Assembly (NCBI GenBank): GCA_910577825.1
Contig: CAJTOK010000004.1
Span: 1 to 64,000, forward strand
DNA: 64,000 nt
Direction of reading: 5' to 3'
Origin: an uncultured Lachnospiraceae bacterium
GTDB taxonomy: Bacteria; Bacillota; Clostridia; Lachnospirales; Lachnospiraceae
In this document: positions 1 through 7,510 of the stretch, piece after piece
Position numbering within the stretch: position 1 is the first letter of the stretch
Layout: every line of letters starts with the position of its first letter
The notes under the pieces: model-generated
Told to the model about the DNA's origin: nothing
The model's database searches: none
The model's input: only the letters and a program-made list of their open reading frames with translations
Position numbers and translations under genes: made by a program

Positions 1-42
1 TTTTATAAGTTATAAGATAATTTTATTAACTTTTTATAAGTT
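1..42 (+). promoter_or_regulatory. Direct repeats upstream of toxin-antitoxin pair
   Basis: The 11-mer TTTTATAAGTT occurs at 1-11 and again at 32-42, just upstream of the antitoxin gene. Toxin-antitoxin operons are usually autoregulated through repeats in this position, so this is a candidate operator; that role is inferred. The region is AT-rich, so chance repetition cannot be excluded. Confidence 0.3.
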
Positions 43-70
43 TTCAGTAACGGTAAAGGAGATGACTGAT

Positions 71-496
71 ATGATAATGGAACAGGCTACAAATATACGA
101 AAAGAATGGAGTTCTGTATGTGACAGTGTTATACACCAGAAACCTAAATTTATAAAACGGACAAGGGATAAAATGTGGTTTTCTAATTTAGAAACTATGT
201 TAGAGATTCTGGAAGCATACCATTTTACAGCAATAAAATATATAGAAGAAGATGGTTCTGTGACATTATCCCTCAATGAGATTGATTTGGTAGAGAATGG
301 TGCAGATGAAAAGGCAGCCCGTTTTAAACTTGCTGAATCTATAATGGAATATTCGCTTGATTACTATAATGAATATGAAATATATTCACATAGTCCAAAC
401 AGAAAAAAACATATTCCATATATATTTAAAGCATTAATCATAGATAGTCCAGAAAAGTTAGGGGATATGCTGCAATGCCAAAGTGGAAAGAATTAA
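71..496 (+). CDS. Antitoxin-like protein paired with a HicA-like toxin
   Basis: A 141-residue acidic protein encoded immediately before a small HicA-like ORF, whose start lies inside its 3' end (overlap 475-496). It has no obvious HicB fold signature that I can name. The second half has a helical stretch followed by the segment HSPNRKKHIPYIFKALI and ends in CQSGKN. I recall similar C-termini in clostridial and cyanobacterial antitoxins paired with HicA-type toxins, but not a family name. An ATG at 62 touches the AGGAG ribosome site at 57-61 with no spacing, so the ATG at 71, nine bases further, is the better start. By analogy with type II systems it would bind and neutralise the toxin and repress the operon. 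The function is inferred mainly from context. Confidence 0.6.
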   Translation: MIMEQATNIRKEWSSVCDSVIHQKPKFIKRTRDKMWFSNLETMLEILEAYHFTAIKYIEEDGSVTLSLNEIDLVENGADEKAARFKLAESIMEYSLDYYNEYEIYSHSPNRKKHIPYIFKALIIDSPEKLGDMLQCQSGKN

Positions 497-693
497 AAAG
501 ATTTTGTGAACGGGATGGATGGGAATTATACAAGGATACAGACCATTATTTTTACAGAAAAACAGATGATAATGGAAATATACGGCTGACAAAGGTATCT
601 AAAGGTTCAGGAGAAATCCATACAAGAATGTGGAAAGAAATTCTTAAAAAACAGCTACAGGTTACACAGGAGTATTTTAACAGTAAAATATAA
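475..693 (+). CDS. HicA-like mRNA interferase toxin
   Basis: A 72-residue basic protein with the compact layout of the HicA family (double-stranded-RNA-binding-like fold). It starts with a helix, then DGWELYKDTDHYFYRK, in which the histidine sits where HicA proteins have their catalytic GSH motif, then a strand and a C-terminal helix. The ATG overlaps the end of the antitoxin gene by 22 bases, the usual arrangement for translational coupling. HicA toxins cleave mRNA independently of the ribosome. The usual glycine and serine before the histidine are replaced by Thr-Asp here, so the match is to a divergent subfamily. Nothing downstream appears to belong to the same operon; an insertion-element remnant follows. 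Confidence 0.6.
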   Translation: MPKWKELKRFCERDGWELYKDTDHYFYRKTDDNGNIRLTKVSKGSGEIHTRMWKEILKKQLQVTQEYFNSKI

Positions 694-714
694 ATGATAA
701 TTAAAAAGAATTAA

Positions 715-1108
715 ATTAATGTGAGTTCGATAAAAAAAGAGATAAAATATTAGTTTATTATGATACAACAATTCTTTCGTCAGGCAACTACATTAACAGA
801 ACGTATATCCGTTTTTGATAATTATAAAATCCTGCATGGAATTGCATTATTCCATGGCTGTATAGATGATAAGTTCCACAAAACGGTTATAGCTGGTAAG
901 GTATGGAAAAAATTTTCTAAATCTCTTGGAAACAAGTTCTTTATAATATTGTTTAAATGTCCTGTATCCTGAAAGATGGAATACTGCACATATTGCCATT
1001 GCTTCACTTAAAATAAGCTTATTCTTCTTTGGCAATTTTTTGTTATCAATTAAATTATACCATAGAATAAGGCTTATGGATTTTTATTTTTATCGAACTC
1101 ACGTTAAT
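715..1108. mobile_element. Internally deleted IS982-type element with both inverted ends
   Basis: Bases 715-736 and 1087-1108 are inverted repeats that match at 21 of 22 positions (core GTGAGTTCGATAAAA). Between them lies only about 350 bp, including a minus-strand fragment of an IS982-type transposase. The element is too short to encode a full transposase (about 290-300 residues in the family), so it would be non-autonomous and could move only if an intact relative supplied the enzyme in trans. Its right end reaches exactly the last codon of the SdpI-like gene (the TGA at 1108-1110), so it inserted at the end of that gene. I could not identify a clean target-site duplication. Confidence 0.7.
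847..1035 (-). pseudogene. IS982-family transposase, N-terminal fragment
   Basis: An open fragment of about 60 codons reads LSEAMAICAVFHLSGYRTFK and then LTSYNRFVEL, a pattern characteristic of the N-terminal region of IS982-family transposases (helical segment, then SYNRFVEL). The catalytic DDE part is missing: the frame ends shortly after NRFVEL. It lies inside the inverted repeats at 715-736 and 1087-1108, so it is the residue of the transposase gene of this element. It is non-functional. Confidence 0.7.
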
Positions 1109-1764
1109 CAGTTCATTTTAGCAATCCGGTATGTTAAGAAAACATCTATAACTATTAAAATTGCCCATACTCCTAAAACAGCTAATAAGCAAGGAGTGCC
1201 TTTCATAACAATACAAATCCCTATTATAATAATTCCTCCAATAATAAAGGAAATACCTCCTATATGTTGGCATTTTTTCCATGTTGTTTCATTTTTCATG
1301 CTCCAATGTGTCCTCAATCCTATCATAGAGTTCATCCGCAACTTAGGCATAAGATTTCCTGTAACAATCATTAACATACCAATGATGCCCAAAACAAGCT
1401 GGCTGATTTCCAAAGAAAGGGACGACAGATTTTCTACTTTGTTAAAGCTTGTGTAAAGAGAATAGATATTCAAAGCATTAAACAATACCAGCACTAAAAT
1501 ACCCACAATAATTGTAACATTTTTATTGTTTTCCCCATGTTCTTCCTTTTTCGCCGCCAGCTTTGCCATTCCAAGCAGAAAATATCCCATTAAAATACTT
1601 ACTACCGGGAACAGCAAAACTTCATATTTACTCCCCCAGCGGTCAGCCTGGTTATCAAATCCATAATGTGCAGGGATTTTTCCGGGAAGGTATGGCAGTA
1701 CAATCAAAGTAACTGCTAAAGGAAGAAACATTAAAATAAAATATACTATTTTTCTTATTTTCAT
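1108..1764 (-). CDS. SdpI-like membrane protein (DUF1648 domain)
   Basis: A 218-residue polytopic membrane protein. Residues 1-65 carry a DUF1648-like segment (a hydrophobic helix, then LPGKIPAHYGFDNQADRWGS, the family hallmark with the HYG-D-G pattern). About five further hydrophobic helices follow, with IGLRTHWSMKNETTWKK, typical of the SdpI C-terminal region (G-R-T-W motif). In Bacillus subtilis SdpI is the immunity protein and signal receptor for the toxin SdpC. Here it overlaps the ArsR-type regulator upstream by four bases (ATGA), as in sdpRI, but no sdpABC toxin genes are in the window, so it is better read as an orphan immunity or sensor pair. The stop codon abuts the IS982-type element. 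Confidence 0.75.
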   Translation of the reverse strand: MKIRKIVYFILMFLPLAVTLIVLPYLPGKIPAHYGFDNQADRWGSKYEVLLFPVVSILMGYFLLGMAKLAAKKEEHGENNKNVTIIVGILVLVLFNALNIYSLYTSFNKVENLSSLSLEISQLVLGIIGMLMIVTGNLMPKLRMNSMIGLRTHWSMKNETTWKKCQHIGGISFIIGGIIIIGICIVMKGTPCLLAVLGVWAILIVIDVFLTYRIAKMN

Positions 1765-2030
1765 TCTTTGCCTCCTCTTAACTCGTTAATCCACATAATA
1801 GTTTCATCAAGTACAGATAAATTCAGTTCATAATAAATATAATTTTTATATTTTGTTTCATAAATCAAATCTGCCTTTTTTAATTTCGATAAGTGGTATG
1901 ACAAGGCTTGCGGCGTCATGTTTAGGGCATTTGCTAAATCGCCAGAATTTATTTTGCCTTCCTTTAATTTATGCAAAATTTTTCTACGGTTTTCATCTGC
2001 CAATGCTGCAAGTATCTCATTTACCGCCAA
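1761..2030 (-). CDS. ArsR-family transcriptional regulator (SdpR-like)
   Basis: An 89-residue winged-helix repressor. The pattern ILAALADENRRKILHKL followed by NMTPQALSYHLSKLKKADLI is a standard ArsR/SdpR helix-turn-helix. There are no cysteine pairs for metal sensing, which fits the SdpR subgroup that is sequestered by its membrane partner rather than by metals. The start is a TTG at 2030, seven bases after AGGAGG. It is translationally coupled to the SdpI-like gene. An excellent promoter (TTGACT, 17 bp, TATAAT) and AT-rich inverted repeats lie directly upstream, which suggests autorepression. Confidence 0.8.
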   Translation of the reverse strand: MAVNEILAALADENRRKILHKLKEGKINSGDLANALNMTPQALSYHLSKLKKADLIYETKYKNYIYYELNLSVLDETIMWINELRGGKE

Positions 2031-2065
2031 TATACCACCTCCTATTTCAATAAATCTTTAAATAG

Positions 2066-2120
2066 ATTATACGGAATTTATATGGAATAGTCAAGAACTA
2101 TTTAAAATTATTTTTAAATA
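2066..2120 (-). promoter_or_regulatory. Promoter and candidate operator of the sdpRI-like operon
   Basis: On the minus strand TTGACT (2089-2094) and TATAAT (2066-2071) are separated by 17 bp. Directly upstream of the -35 box an inverted repeat TATTTAAA / TTTAAATA with a 6-base centre spans 2099-2120, and the unit CTATTTAAA recurs just downstream of the -10 box. Repeats flanking a promoter on both sides fit a dimeric ArsR-type repressor. Confidence 0.6.
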
Positions 2121-2184
2121 ACCACATATTCTATCTAATTCTCTGGATAACCTTTCTGTCCTGTTTTGTTTTGTTCCATAATTG

Positions 2185-2230
2185 AAAAAAAGACTATAAC
2201 CACTGCTGCCATAGCCTTTTAAGGATTAAA
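2185..2230 (-). terminator. Intrinsic terminator, copy 1 of a duplicated 46-bp unit
   Basis: Read on the minus strand, GGCTATGGC and GTTATAGTC form a 9-bp stem with G-U pairs and a 7-base loop, preceded by AAAA and followed by seven T residues. The whole 46 bases recur at 3417-3462 with one difference. This copy follows the relaxase remnant. Confidence 0.65.
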
Positions 2231-2415
2231 GAAATTCCTTTCTTATTTGTCTGAACGTAATCCCTGATGGCTTCATCTCTCCATTCGTTGGGGAGTGACA
2301 CTTTTAACATTCTTGCAAGCTGTTATTTCTGCCCTTTCTCTGGCAGTTCAACGGCGTTCCATAAAGTGGCCCGGTCTGCATATTTTTCAGGCACATCAGG
2401 TGGGGGAATACTTCA
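2231..2415 (-). pseudogene. MobA/MobL relaxase remnant
   Basis: Translated on the minus strand this stretch reads PEKYADRATLWNAVELPEK, an in-frame stop, then QLARMLKVSLPNEWRDEAIR. This is the conserved segment that precedes the catalytic region in MobA/MobL-type relaxases of mobilisable plasmids and elements (Y-x-DR-x-x-LWNAVE ... QLAR ... LP-E). No start, no tyrosine-containing N-terminus and no metal-binding histidines are present, and the frame contains a TAA, so it is a decayed fossil. It shows that a mobilisable element once occupied this patch. Confidence 0.65.
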
Positions 2416-2508
2416 CGATAATACCTTCCATACTATTTCATAGAAATACACTTAAAATTTCCTAAGTTCTTAATATATGTTCTTAATAAACATAAATTTA
2501 TTTTTGTG

Positions 2509-3333
2509 TTAAACTGTATTAATCTTTTTATTAAAAATGATAAAAGATGAAACGATTATGCACATCAATAAAATTACATTATATTTTACAGGTGCTATAA
2601 AACAAGTATTAAAAATCATATGTGATAATGAAACTATTAATATATTTTTATATCTGTAAAAAAGTATTCCTAAAATTAGCGAAATTAAAATTGTCCATAT
2701 AGCATACATTAGTATCTCCCTAAATTCCAACGAATTTCTAACTGCCCACATGGGAATATGCCATATTACCCAAATAATTCCAACATATACTAAAGCAATC
2801 TTTTTTCCTTTTGCAGCAGCTAATTTATTCAATAAAAAACCCCTCCATGCCATCTCTTCAAGCAAGGCTGTCACAAATAAATAAGAACAATTAAAGACAA
2901 CTGCTAAAACGCTTGGATAACTGCTTATGAACAAATCTTTTCTGTCCGCAAACAAACAGTATATTATTGAAAAACACAATCCAATACTTCCCAGTATTAT
3001 GCAGCTAAATATTGCTTGAAGTTTTATTTTTTCCACAAATAAAGCCTTAAACCATTTTTTTAAGTATCCATGTTTTAGCATAATGAATATTGATACTAGA
3101 AATGGCACAATAATAAACAAGTATTTTGAACTAAGTAATACTTGGGAAATGTGAATGCTCTTTTTTTCTAAAAACATGGGAAGATAACATAAGTAAGAAA
3201 GTATAAGAACTAAAGCTGTCCACAATAATGTTTCATAGTCCCATATTCCCCTTTCCTTTGCTTGTTTTAACTTGTTGCAGATATATTTACCGGTGGTGCT
3301 GTGGACATTGTTTTTTCCTGCATTTTTATTCAT
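2509..3333 (-). CDS. CPBP-family intramembrane metalloprotease
   Basis: A 274-residue membrane protein with seven or eight hydrophobic segments. It carries the three CPBP/Abi motifs: EEMAWRGFL (motif 1, EExxxR), IIWVIWHIPMW (motif 2, FxxxH type) and a later histidine in VSLSHMIFN. These residues coordinate metal in the family, whose members process prenylated proteins or provide bacteriocin self-immunity. The open frame extends further upstream, but the ATG at 3333 follows AAGGAGG by about eight bases, whereas the extension would run back through a terminator. It is monocistronic. With the Sdp-like pair and the nearby relaxase fossil it could be an immunity gene carried by a lost mobile element; this is inference. 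Confidence 0.8.
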   Translation of the reverse strand: MNKNAGKNNVHSTTGKYICNKLKQAKERGIWDYETLLWTALVLILSYLCYLPMFLEKKSIHISQVLLSSKYLFIIVPFLVSIFIMLKHGYLKKWFKALFVEKIKLQAIFSCIILGSIGLCFSIIYCLFADRKDLFISSYPSVLAVVFNCSYLFVTALLEEMAWRGFLLNKLAAAKGKKIALVYVGIIWVIWHIPMWAVRNSLEFREILMYAIWTILISLILGILFYRYKNILIVSLSHMIFNTCFIAPVKYNVILLMCIIVSSFIIFNKKINTV

Positions 3334-3416
3334 GGTCTTTGCCCTCCTTTGATATGGATTGATATGATTGACTGGTTCTGGTGCTGGTATATATTTTCTT
3401 CCGTTAATTGCCGCAT

Positions 3417-3462
3417 AAAAAAAGACTATAACCACTACTGCCATAGCCTTTTAAGGATTAAA
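3417..3462 (-). terminator. Intrinsic terminator, copy 2 of a duplicated 46-bp unit
   Basis: The same hairpin as at 2185-2230 (45 of 46 bases identical), with the T-run on the minus strand. It lies 24 bases past the stop codon of the DUF3881 gene and so is that gene's terminator. Confidence 0.7.
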
Positions 3463-3485
3463 AAAGTATCTGCTGGAACAGAAGG

Positions 3486-4376
3486 CTATTTTGTGCTTCC
3501 ATGTATAAAGCTTACGTGCCCCTGCATCCATATTGTGCCTTTAAAACGTCTGCCAGCCATTGGTTCGCCAACAAGGTCTTTGCTGTTAATGCAGACATTC
3601 ATTACTATATCATTACAATTTAATAAAAGTTCATAAATATATTCATTTGTATATGGATTAACTGCCCTGTTCCAATTAATAATTGTACCTAGTATGGCAT
3701 AATTATCTGACTCTGAACCATATGGTATAAATGTTGTTTCAACTATACTGTATAAATCCTCTGTCATTATACGCTTATTAACCTGTGTGCTTAAATCTAT
3801 GTCTTCAATAGTAAGGCTGTCAATAGCTTCCTGGTCACCAGCCTTTGCCCTTGCTATAAGCTGGCTGCGTATATGTGCTTTCATGCTTCTCTGCCCCTGC
3901 ATTTCACTGTCATGTGCAATACCAAGCAGTATACTGCCTTCAAGGGAAAGCCCTGACAGGGAAAGCTTCGCCCTGCAAGGAGTGTTTTCAGGATGGTTTA
4001 AATGTATATAATCTATAGCATTCTGCAGATAAAAAATCATTGAAATCCCAAGACGCAAGTCATCGCACATCCCAGTAAAAGCACTTGTATCTACTCTCCT
4101 GTTCACAACAACATCTTCATTAGAAGTTACAAGTATGCTTTCACAGTATGGAAAATAATGTTCAAGATAGAAAAAACCCAGTTTATCGTACTCACCACGC
4201 AGCGTAATGCCTGTATGCGGTGCAAATTCTTTAGTTATTTCAGTATATATATTTTCACCATTGTGGGTGGCTTTCTTTGTCAGGTCTGGTTTGTCCATAA
4301 TTACGCCAACTAATTTGTCTAAATCCTGGCGTGTCCTAATATTGCTAAAGCCTACGGCCCGTAAAAAACGATGCAT
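3486..4376 (-). CDS. DUF3881 family protein
   Basis: A 296-residue soluble protein beginning MHRFLRAVGFSNIRTRQDLD, which matches the N-terminus I recall for the DUF3881 family of Lachnospiraceae. The function is unknown. There is no signal peptide, membrane helix or recognisable catalytic motif; the C-terminal part contains a glycine-rich strand region (GEPMAGRRFKGTIWMQG). I chose the ATG at 4376 because GGAGG lies five bases upstream; an ATG four codons earlier has no site. It is a single gene with its own terminator at 3417-3462. Its family distribution is the main hint to the host's taxonomy in this part of the window. Confidence 0.7.
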   Translation of the reverse strand: MHRFLRAVGFSNIRTRQDLDKLVGVIMDKPDLTKKATHNGENIYTEITKEFAPHTGITLRGEYDKLGFFYLEHYFPYCESILVTSNEDVVVNRRVDTSAFTGMCDDLRLGISMIFYLQNAIDYIHLNHPENTPCRAKLSLSGLSLEGSILLGIAHDSEMQGQRSMKAHIRSQLIARAKAGDQEAIDSLTIEDIDLSTQVNKRIMTEDLYSIVETTFIPYGSESDNYAILGTIINWNRAVNPYTNEYIYELLLNCNDIVMNVCINSKDLVGEPMAGRRFKGTIWMQGHVSFIHGSTK

Positions 4377-4621
4377 TCCTACCTCCACTGATAATTATGT
4401 GTATTAAAGCACTTTACATAATACTACGAGTACCAGTTGTACGCAAGTAAAAAATATATATTTTGGCTAAATCCTAAAAGTCATTTTTTACATTTCCATT
4501 AGTGGCATAAAGTCACACATATTTTTTAAATTCGGTTATACTAAAATTATATTAATTATATATTGATTACAAATTAAGAATATGTGATTTAGATATAGTA
4601 TAAATTTAGGAGTAATATAAA

Positions 4622-5110
4622 ATGACCTCAATGGAAATTTTTCTTGATAATATAAACAGAATTGCAAAATATCAGAATTTAGAAACCTATAAAGATTTGG
4701 CAGCGGATATTGGAGTAACAGAAACTGCATTAAAAAAGTGGCAAAATAAAACACGTTGCCCTTTATTATCTCAAATTGATAAAATCTCAGATAAAAAGAA
4801 TATTTATTCATATACATTACTTCAAGAAAATGGAGATATATTAAAGGAAATAGAATTTGTCAAAAACGACTCAAGGAAAATTTTATTAGATAATTTACAA
4901 AAATATTTTATAAATAATGGAAAATTCTCATGGTCTGATAAGGCCTCTGTATTTTATGGTTTTGTTAGTGAAGATAATTTAAAATCATATTTTCGTAAAA
5001 ATAATTTTAAAACACCACCACTTAAACGGTTAGATGATATGGCTGAAGCAATAGGCATACCAGTACATCAACTAATAAAGAAAGGATTGTACGATGAGAA
5101 AACAAATTGA
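4622..5110 (+). CDS. HTH regulator of the restriction-modification island
   Basis: A 162-residue protein with two helix-turn-helix-like regions: LAADIGVTETALKKWQNKTRC near residues 27-47, and a C-terminal segment (SEDNLKSYFRKNNFKTPPLKRLDDMAEAIGI) that looks like a second Cro/XRE-type unit. A GGAG site precedes the ATG. Its 3' end overlaps the start of the methyltransferase-nuclease gene by 17 bases, so the two are cotranscribed and translationally coupled. Controller proteins in this position delay restriction until modification is established. It is longer than classical C proteins (about 80 residues), and the duplicated HTH is unusual, so that role is inferred from context. Confidence 0.65.
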   Translation: MTSMEIFLDNINRIAKYQNLETYKDLAADIGVTETALKKWQNKTRCPLLSQIDKISDKKNIYSYTLLQENGDILKEIEFVKNDSRKILLDNLQKYFINNGKFSWSDKASVFYGFVSEDNLKSYFRKNNFKTPPLKRLDDMAEAIGIPVHQLIKKGLYDEKTN

Positions 5111-7475
5111 AAAAGATATAATGGAAAAATTGAATAAAATCAAAGGAGCAATCAACGGTATTCCTAATACAGTTCCATATGAAATGAAAACAACATTTAA
5201 TTTTAAAGGAAGAAAATCTCCTGCTATTGCAGAGAAAATAATTGAAACTATATGTACCAAAGATGATGTGCTATACGACCCATTTATGGGCTCTGGCTCT
5301 TTTATTTTTGCTGCAATGGGAAAAGTTAAAACAATATATGGAACAGAATTAGATAATTATACTTTTAATGCGGTAAAAGCATTAGCATATAAAATAGATA
5401 TGTTTAAGCTTGAGCAATTATTTAATTTTGTAAGAGATGATTGCTTCCAGAAAATAATGTCTTTATATGAAACAACTTGCTGTGGACATAAAAATTATAT
5501 ATTAAAGTTATTATTTGACCCAGCTGAAGGTAAGAATGGTTATTTTAATCCAACTGCAAACAGGGAAATTGTTAATGGAAAAAACATTAAGCTAGTTAAT
5601 AAATGCCCTATATGTGGAAAAAAATCAAAAAAATTTGAACAGTTTGATTATAAAAAAATTGAAGAAACTTATAATTTTAATATAGATAGATTTCCAAAAA
5701 CAAAATATATAGTAAATAGCAGAATAAACATAACTTCATCGGCTGGTGCTGATAAATATGACAGAATATTTACACAAAGAAATAAAATTGCATTATTGAT
5801 ATTACAAGATTCAATTAATAAATTGCATTATTCAACAGAACGGGATGTTCTTGAACAAGTACTTGTTTCAACACTTTCACTTGCCCGGATTGCCATGTAT
5901 GGTTCAAGTACAGATATTTTATATCACATTGTAGAATATAGTGCACAAGAAATGAATGTTTGGACTTTATTTGAGGGCAAATACAAAAATTTTTGTAAAT
6001 TTAAAACAAAATTTGCCATGAAACAAATAGGTACTTGTAAATCAGATGTTAAAATATCCAACCAGGACTATGCAACATTCATAGATAATAATACAAATCT
6101 AAAGGCTGATATAATTTATACTGATATCCCTTACACTGACCAAGTTCCCTATTTGGAAAGAAACCAGCTTTACAGAATATGGCTTGAAAAATTTTATGAT
6201 TCAAAATATAAGCTTACCCCAGATATGCTTAACCAGGAAATTGTACAAACAAATGCTGAAGAACGGACTAATAAAAGAGAGCTTGCTAGTTATTATAAAG
6301 ATATAGATAATATGTTTCTTCACCTTTCAAAAATACTAAAATATAATGGACTTGTATTTTTAACTATGAAATTAGGAAAAGCAAAATATTTCAAAACTTA
6401 CATGGAAATTATAAATCTTGCACGAAAAAATGGATTTGAATATGTTTATCAAACTGGTTTAGAGAAAAAAGACCCAACTATAAGAAAACAGTCAGCATTT
6501 ATCAATACTTTTATGAATGAAATGATTGTATCGTTTTGTAAATTGCCAGACAAAGAACGGTATTGGTATATAGGAAATGAAAATTATGAATTTCTTCTCA
6601 TTAAAAAAATATATTCCTATTTATTAAATGCAAAGGATTATGTAACCTTATCTAGTGCAGTGGCTTTAGTGTGTAATGACTTAAAGTCAAAATATTTACA
6701 TATTGCATCTGAAAAAGAAATTGAAAAAATCAAAACATTACTTAAACGGTATTTCAAGGTAGATGCGGGATACATTCAGATAGATGGAAACCAGCTTTAT
6801 CTGGATATAGAAGATGCTACGGATTTATATACTAAGCTTTATGATTTAATGCCCATTTTTATCAGGCGTCTTTTAAATACAAAAGGTAAATTTGTACTAG
6901 AAGATATTTATTTTGAATTAGTTAATACATTGTGCGATGGAAATCCGAAAACAATTATACAAATTTTAGAAGATGAACGGCATCAAAGTGACATAAAAGA
7001 TTTAATATTAAATTATTGTATAGAACATAAAGGATATTATATTGAAAGAAAGGATATCTCTAAACCGAATGAAAATGCAATAGATATATCAACCTTAAGT
7101 GGAACAGATTTTGAATTATTAGTACAATCACTACTTAAAGCAGAGGGATATGAAAATGTTATAAAAATAGGAGGTGCTGGTGACTTAGGTGTTGATATCA
7201 TTGCATGTAAAAAACAGGCCAATAAACTCATCCATTATATTTTTCAATGCAAACGCTGGGCATCTAAAGTAGGTTCAAATCCAATTCAGCGCTTATATGC
7301 TGAAAGGATGAGAAGGGGATTAGATTATTCAATATGTATTACAACTTCTGATTATACAAAAGATGGAAAAAAAGTAGCATTAGATTTAAATGTAGAAATG
7401 GTTAATGGTAGTGAATTAATAAAAAGATTAAATAAACATTTTCCAGGGAAATATTATAATAGCATACATGATTAA
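5094..7475 (+). CDS. DNA methyltransferase fused to an Mrr-type restriction nuclease
   Basis: A 793-residue fusion. The N-terminal two thirds is an amino-methyltransferase domain: SAM motif I YDPFMGSG at 61-68, cysteines at 129-130 and 171/174 (CPIC) forming a likely zinc ribbon, an FTQRN element at 226-230, and the catalytic motif TDIPY at 343-347. The canonical motif is (D/N)PP(Y/F), so the first proline is replaced by isoleucine. The last 130 residues are a Mrr_cat nuclease: GTDFELLV helix, GAGDLGVD with Asp701, and QCK with Gln718 and Lys720, the PD-(D/E)xK core. A cytoplasmic type II-like enzyme that both modifies and cuts is the simplest reading. It overlaps the regulator upstream and converges on the tandem methyltransferase gene, to which its first domain is clearly related. 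Confidence 0.8.
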   Translation: MRKQIEKDIMEKLNKIKGAINGIPNTVPYEMKTTFNFKGRKSPAIAEKIIETICTKDDVLYDPFMGSGSFIFAAMGKVKTIYGTELDNYTFNAVKALAYKIDMFKLEQLFNFVRDDCFQKIMSLYETTCCGHKNYILKLLFDPAEGKNGYFNPTANREIVNGKNIKLVNKCPICGKKSKKFEQFDYKKIEETYNFNIDRFPKTKYIVNSRINITSSAGADKYDRIFTQRNKIALLILQDSINKLHYSTERDVLEQVLVSTLSLARIAMYGSSTDILYHIVEYSAQEMNVWTLFEGKYKNFCKFKTKFAMKQIGTCKSDVKISNQDYATFIDNNTNLKADIIYTDIPYTDQVPYLERNQLYRIWLEKFYDSKYKLTPDMLNQEIVQTNAEERTNKRELASYYKDIDNMFLHLSKILKYNGLVFLTMKLGKAKYFKTYMEIINLARKNGFEYVYQTGLEKKDPTIRKQSAFINTFMNEMIVSFCKLPDKERYWYIGNENYEFLLIKKIYSYLLNAKDYVTLSSAVALVCNDLKSKYLHIASEKEIEKIKTLLKRYFKVDAGYIQIDGNQLYLDIEDATDLYTKLYDLMPIFIRRLLNTKGKFVLEDIYFELVNTLCDGNPKTIIQILEDERHQSDIKDLILNYCIEHKGYYIERKDISKPNENAIDISTLSGTDFELLVQSLLKAEGYENVIKIGGAGDLGVDIIACKKQANKLIHYIFQCKRWASKVGSNPIQRLYAERMRRGLDYSICITTSDYTKDGKKVALDLNVEMVNGSELIKRLNKHFPGKYYNSIHD

Positions 7476-7510
7476 ACAACAGAGGGGTATAAAACCCTCT
7501 CTGTTGTTTT
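7475..7510. terminator. Bidirectional terminator between convergent R-M genes
   Basis: AACAACAGAGGGGT and ACCCTCTCTGTTGTT pair over 14 bp with one bulged base around an ATAAA loop, flanked by A-rich sequence on the left and T-rich on the right, so it serves both convergent genes. Confidence 0.85.

Noticed and set aside
1040..1456. 138-codon plus-strand frame, rich in Ile and Pro, opposite the SdpI-like gene
   Set aside because: It is the antisense of a membrane protein and crosses the inverted repeat of the IS element; the minus-strand gene has family motifs and a start site.
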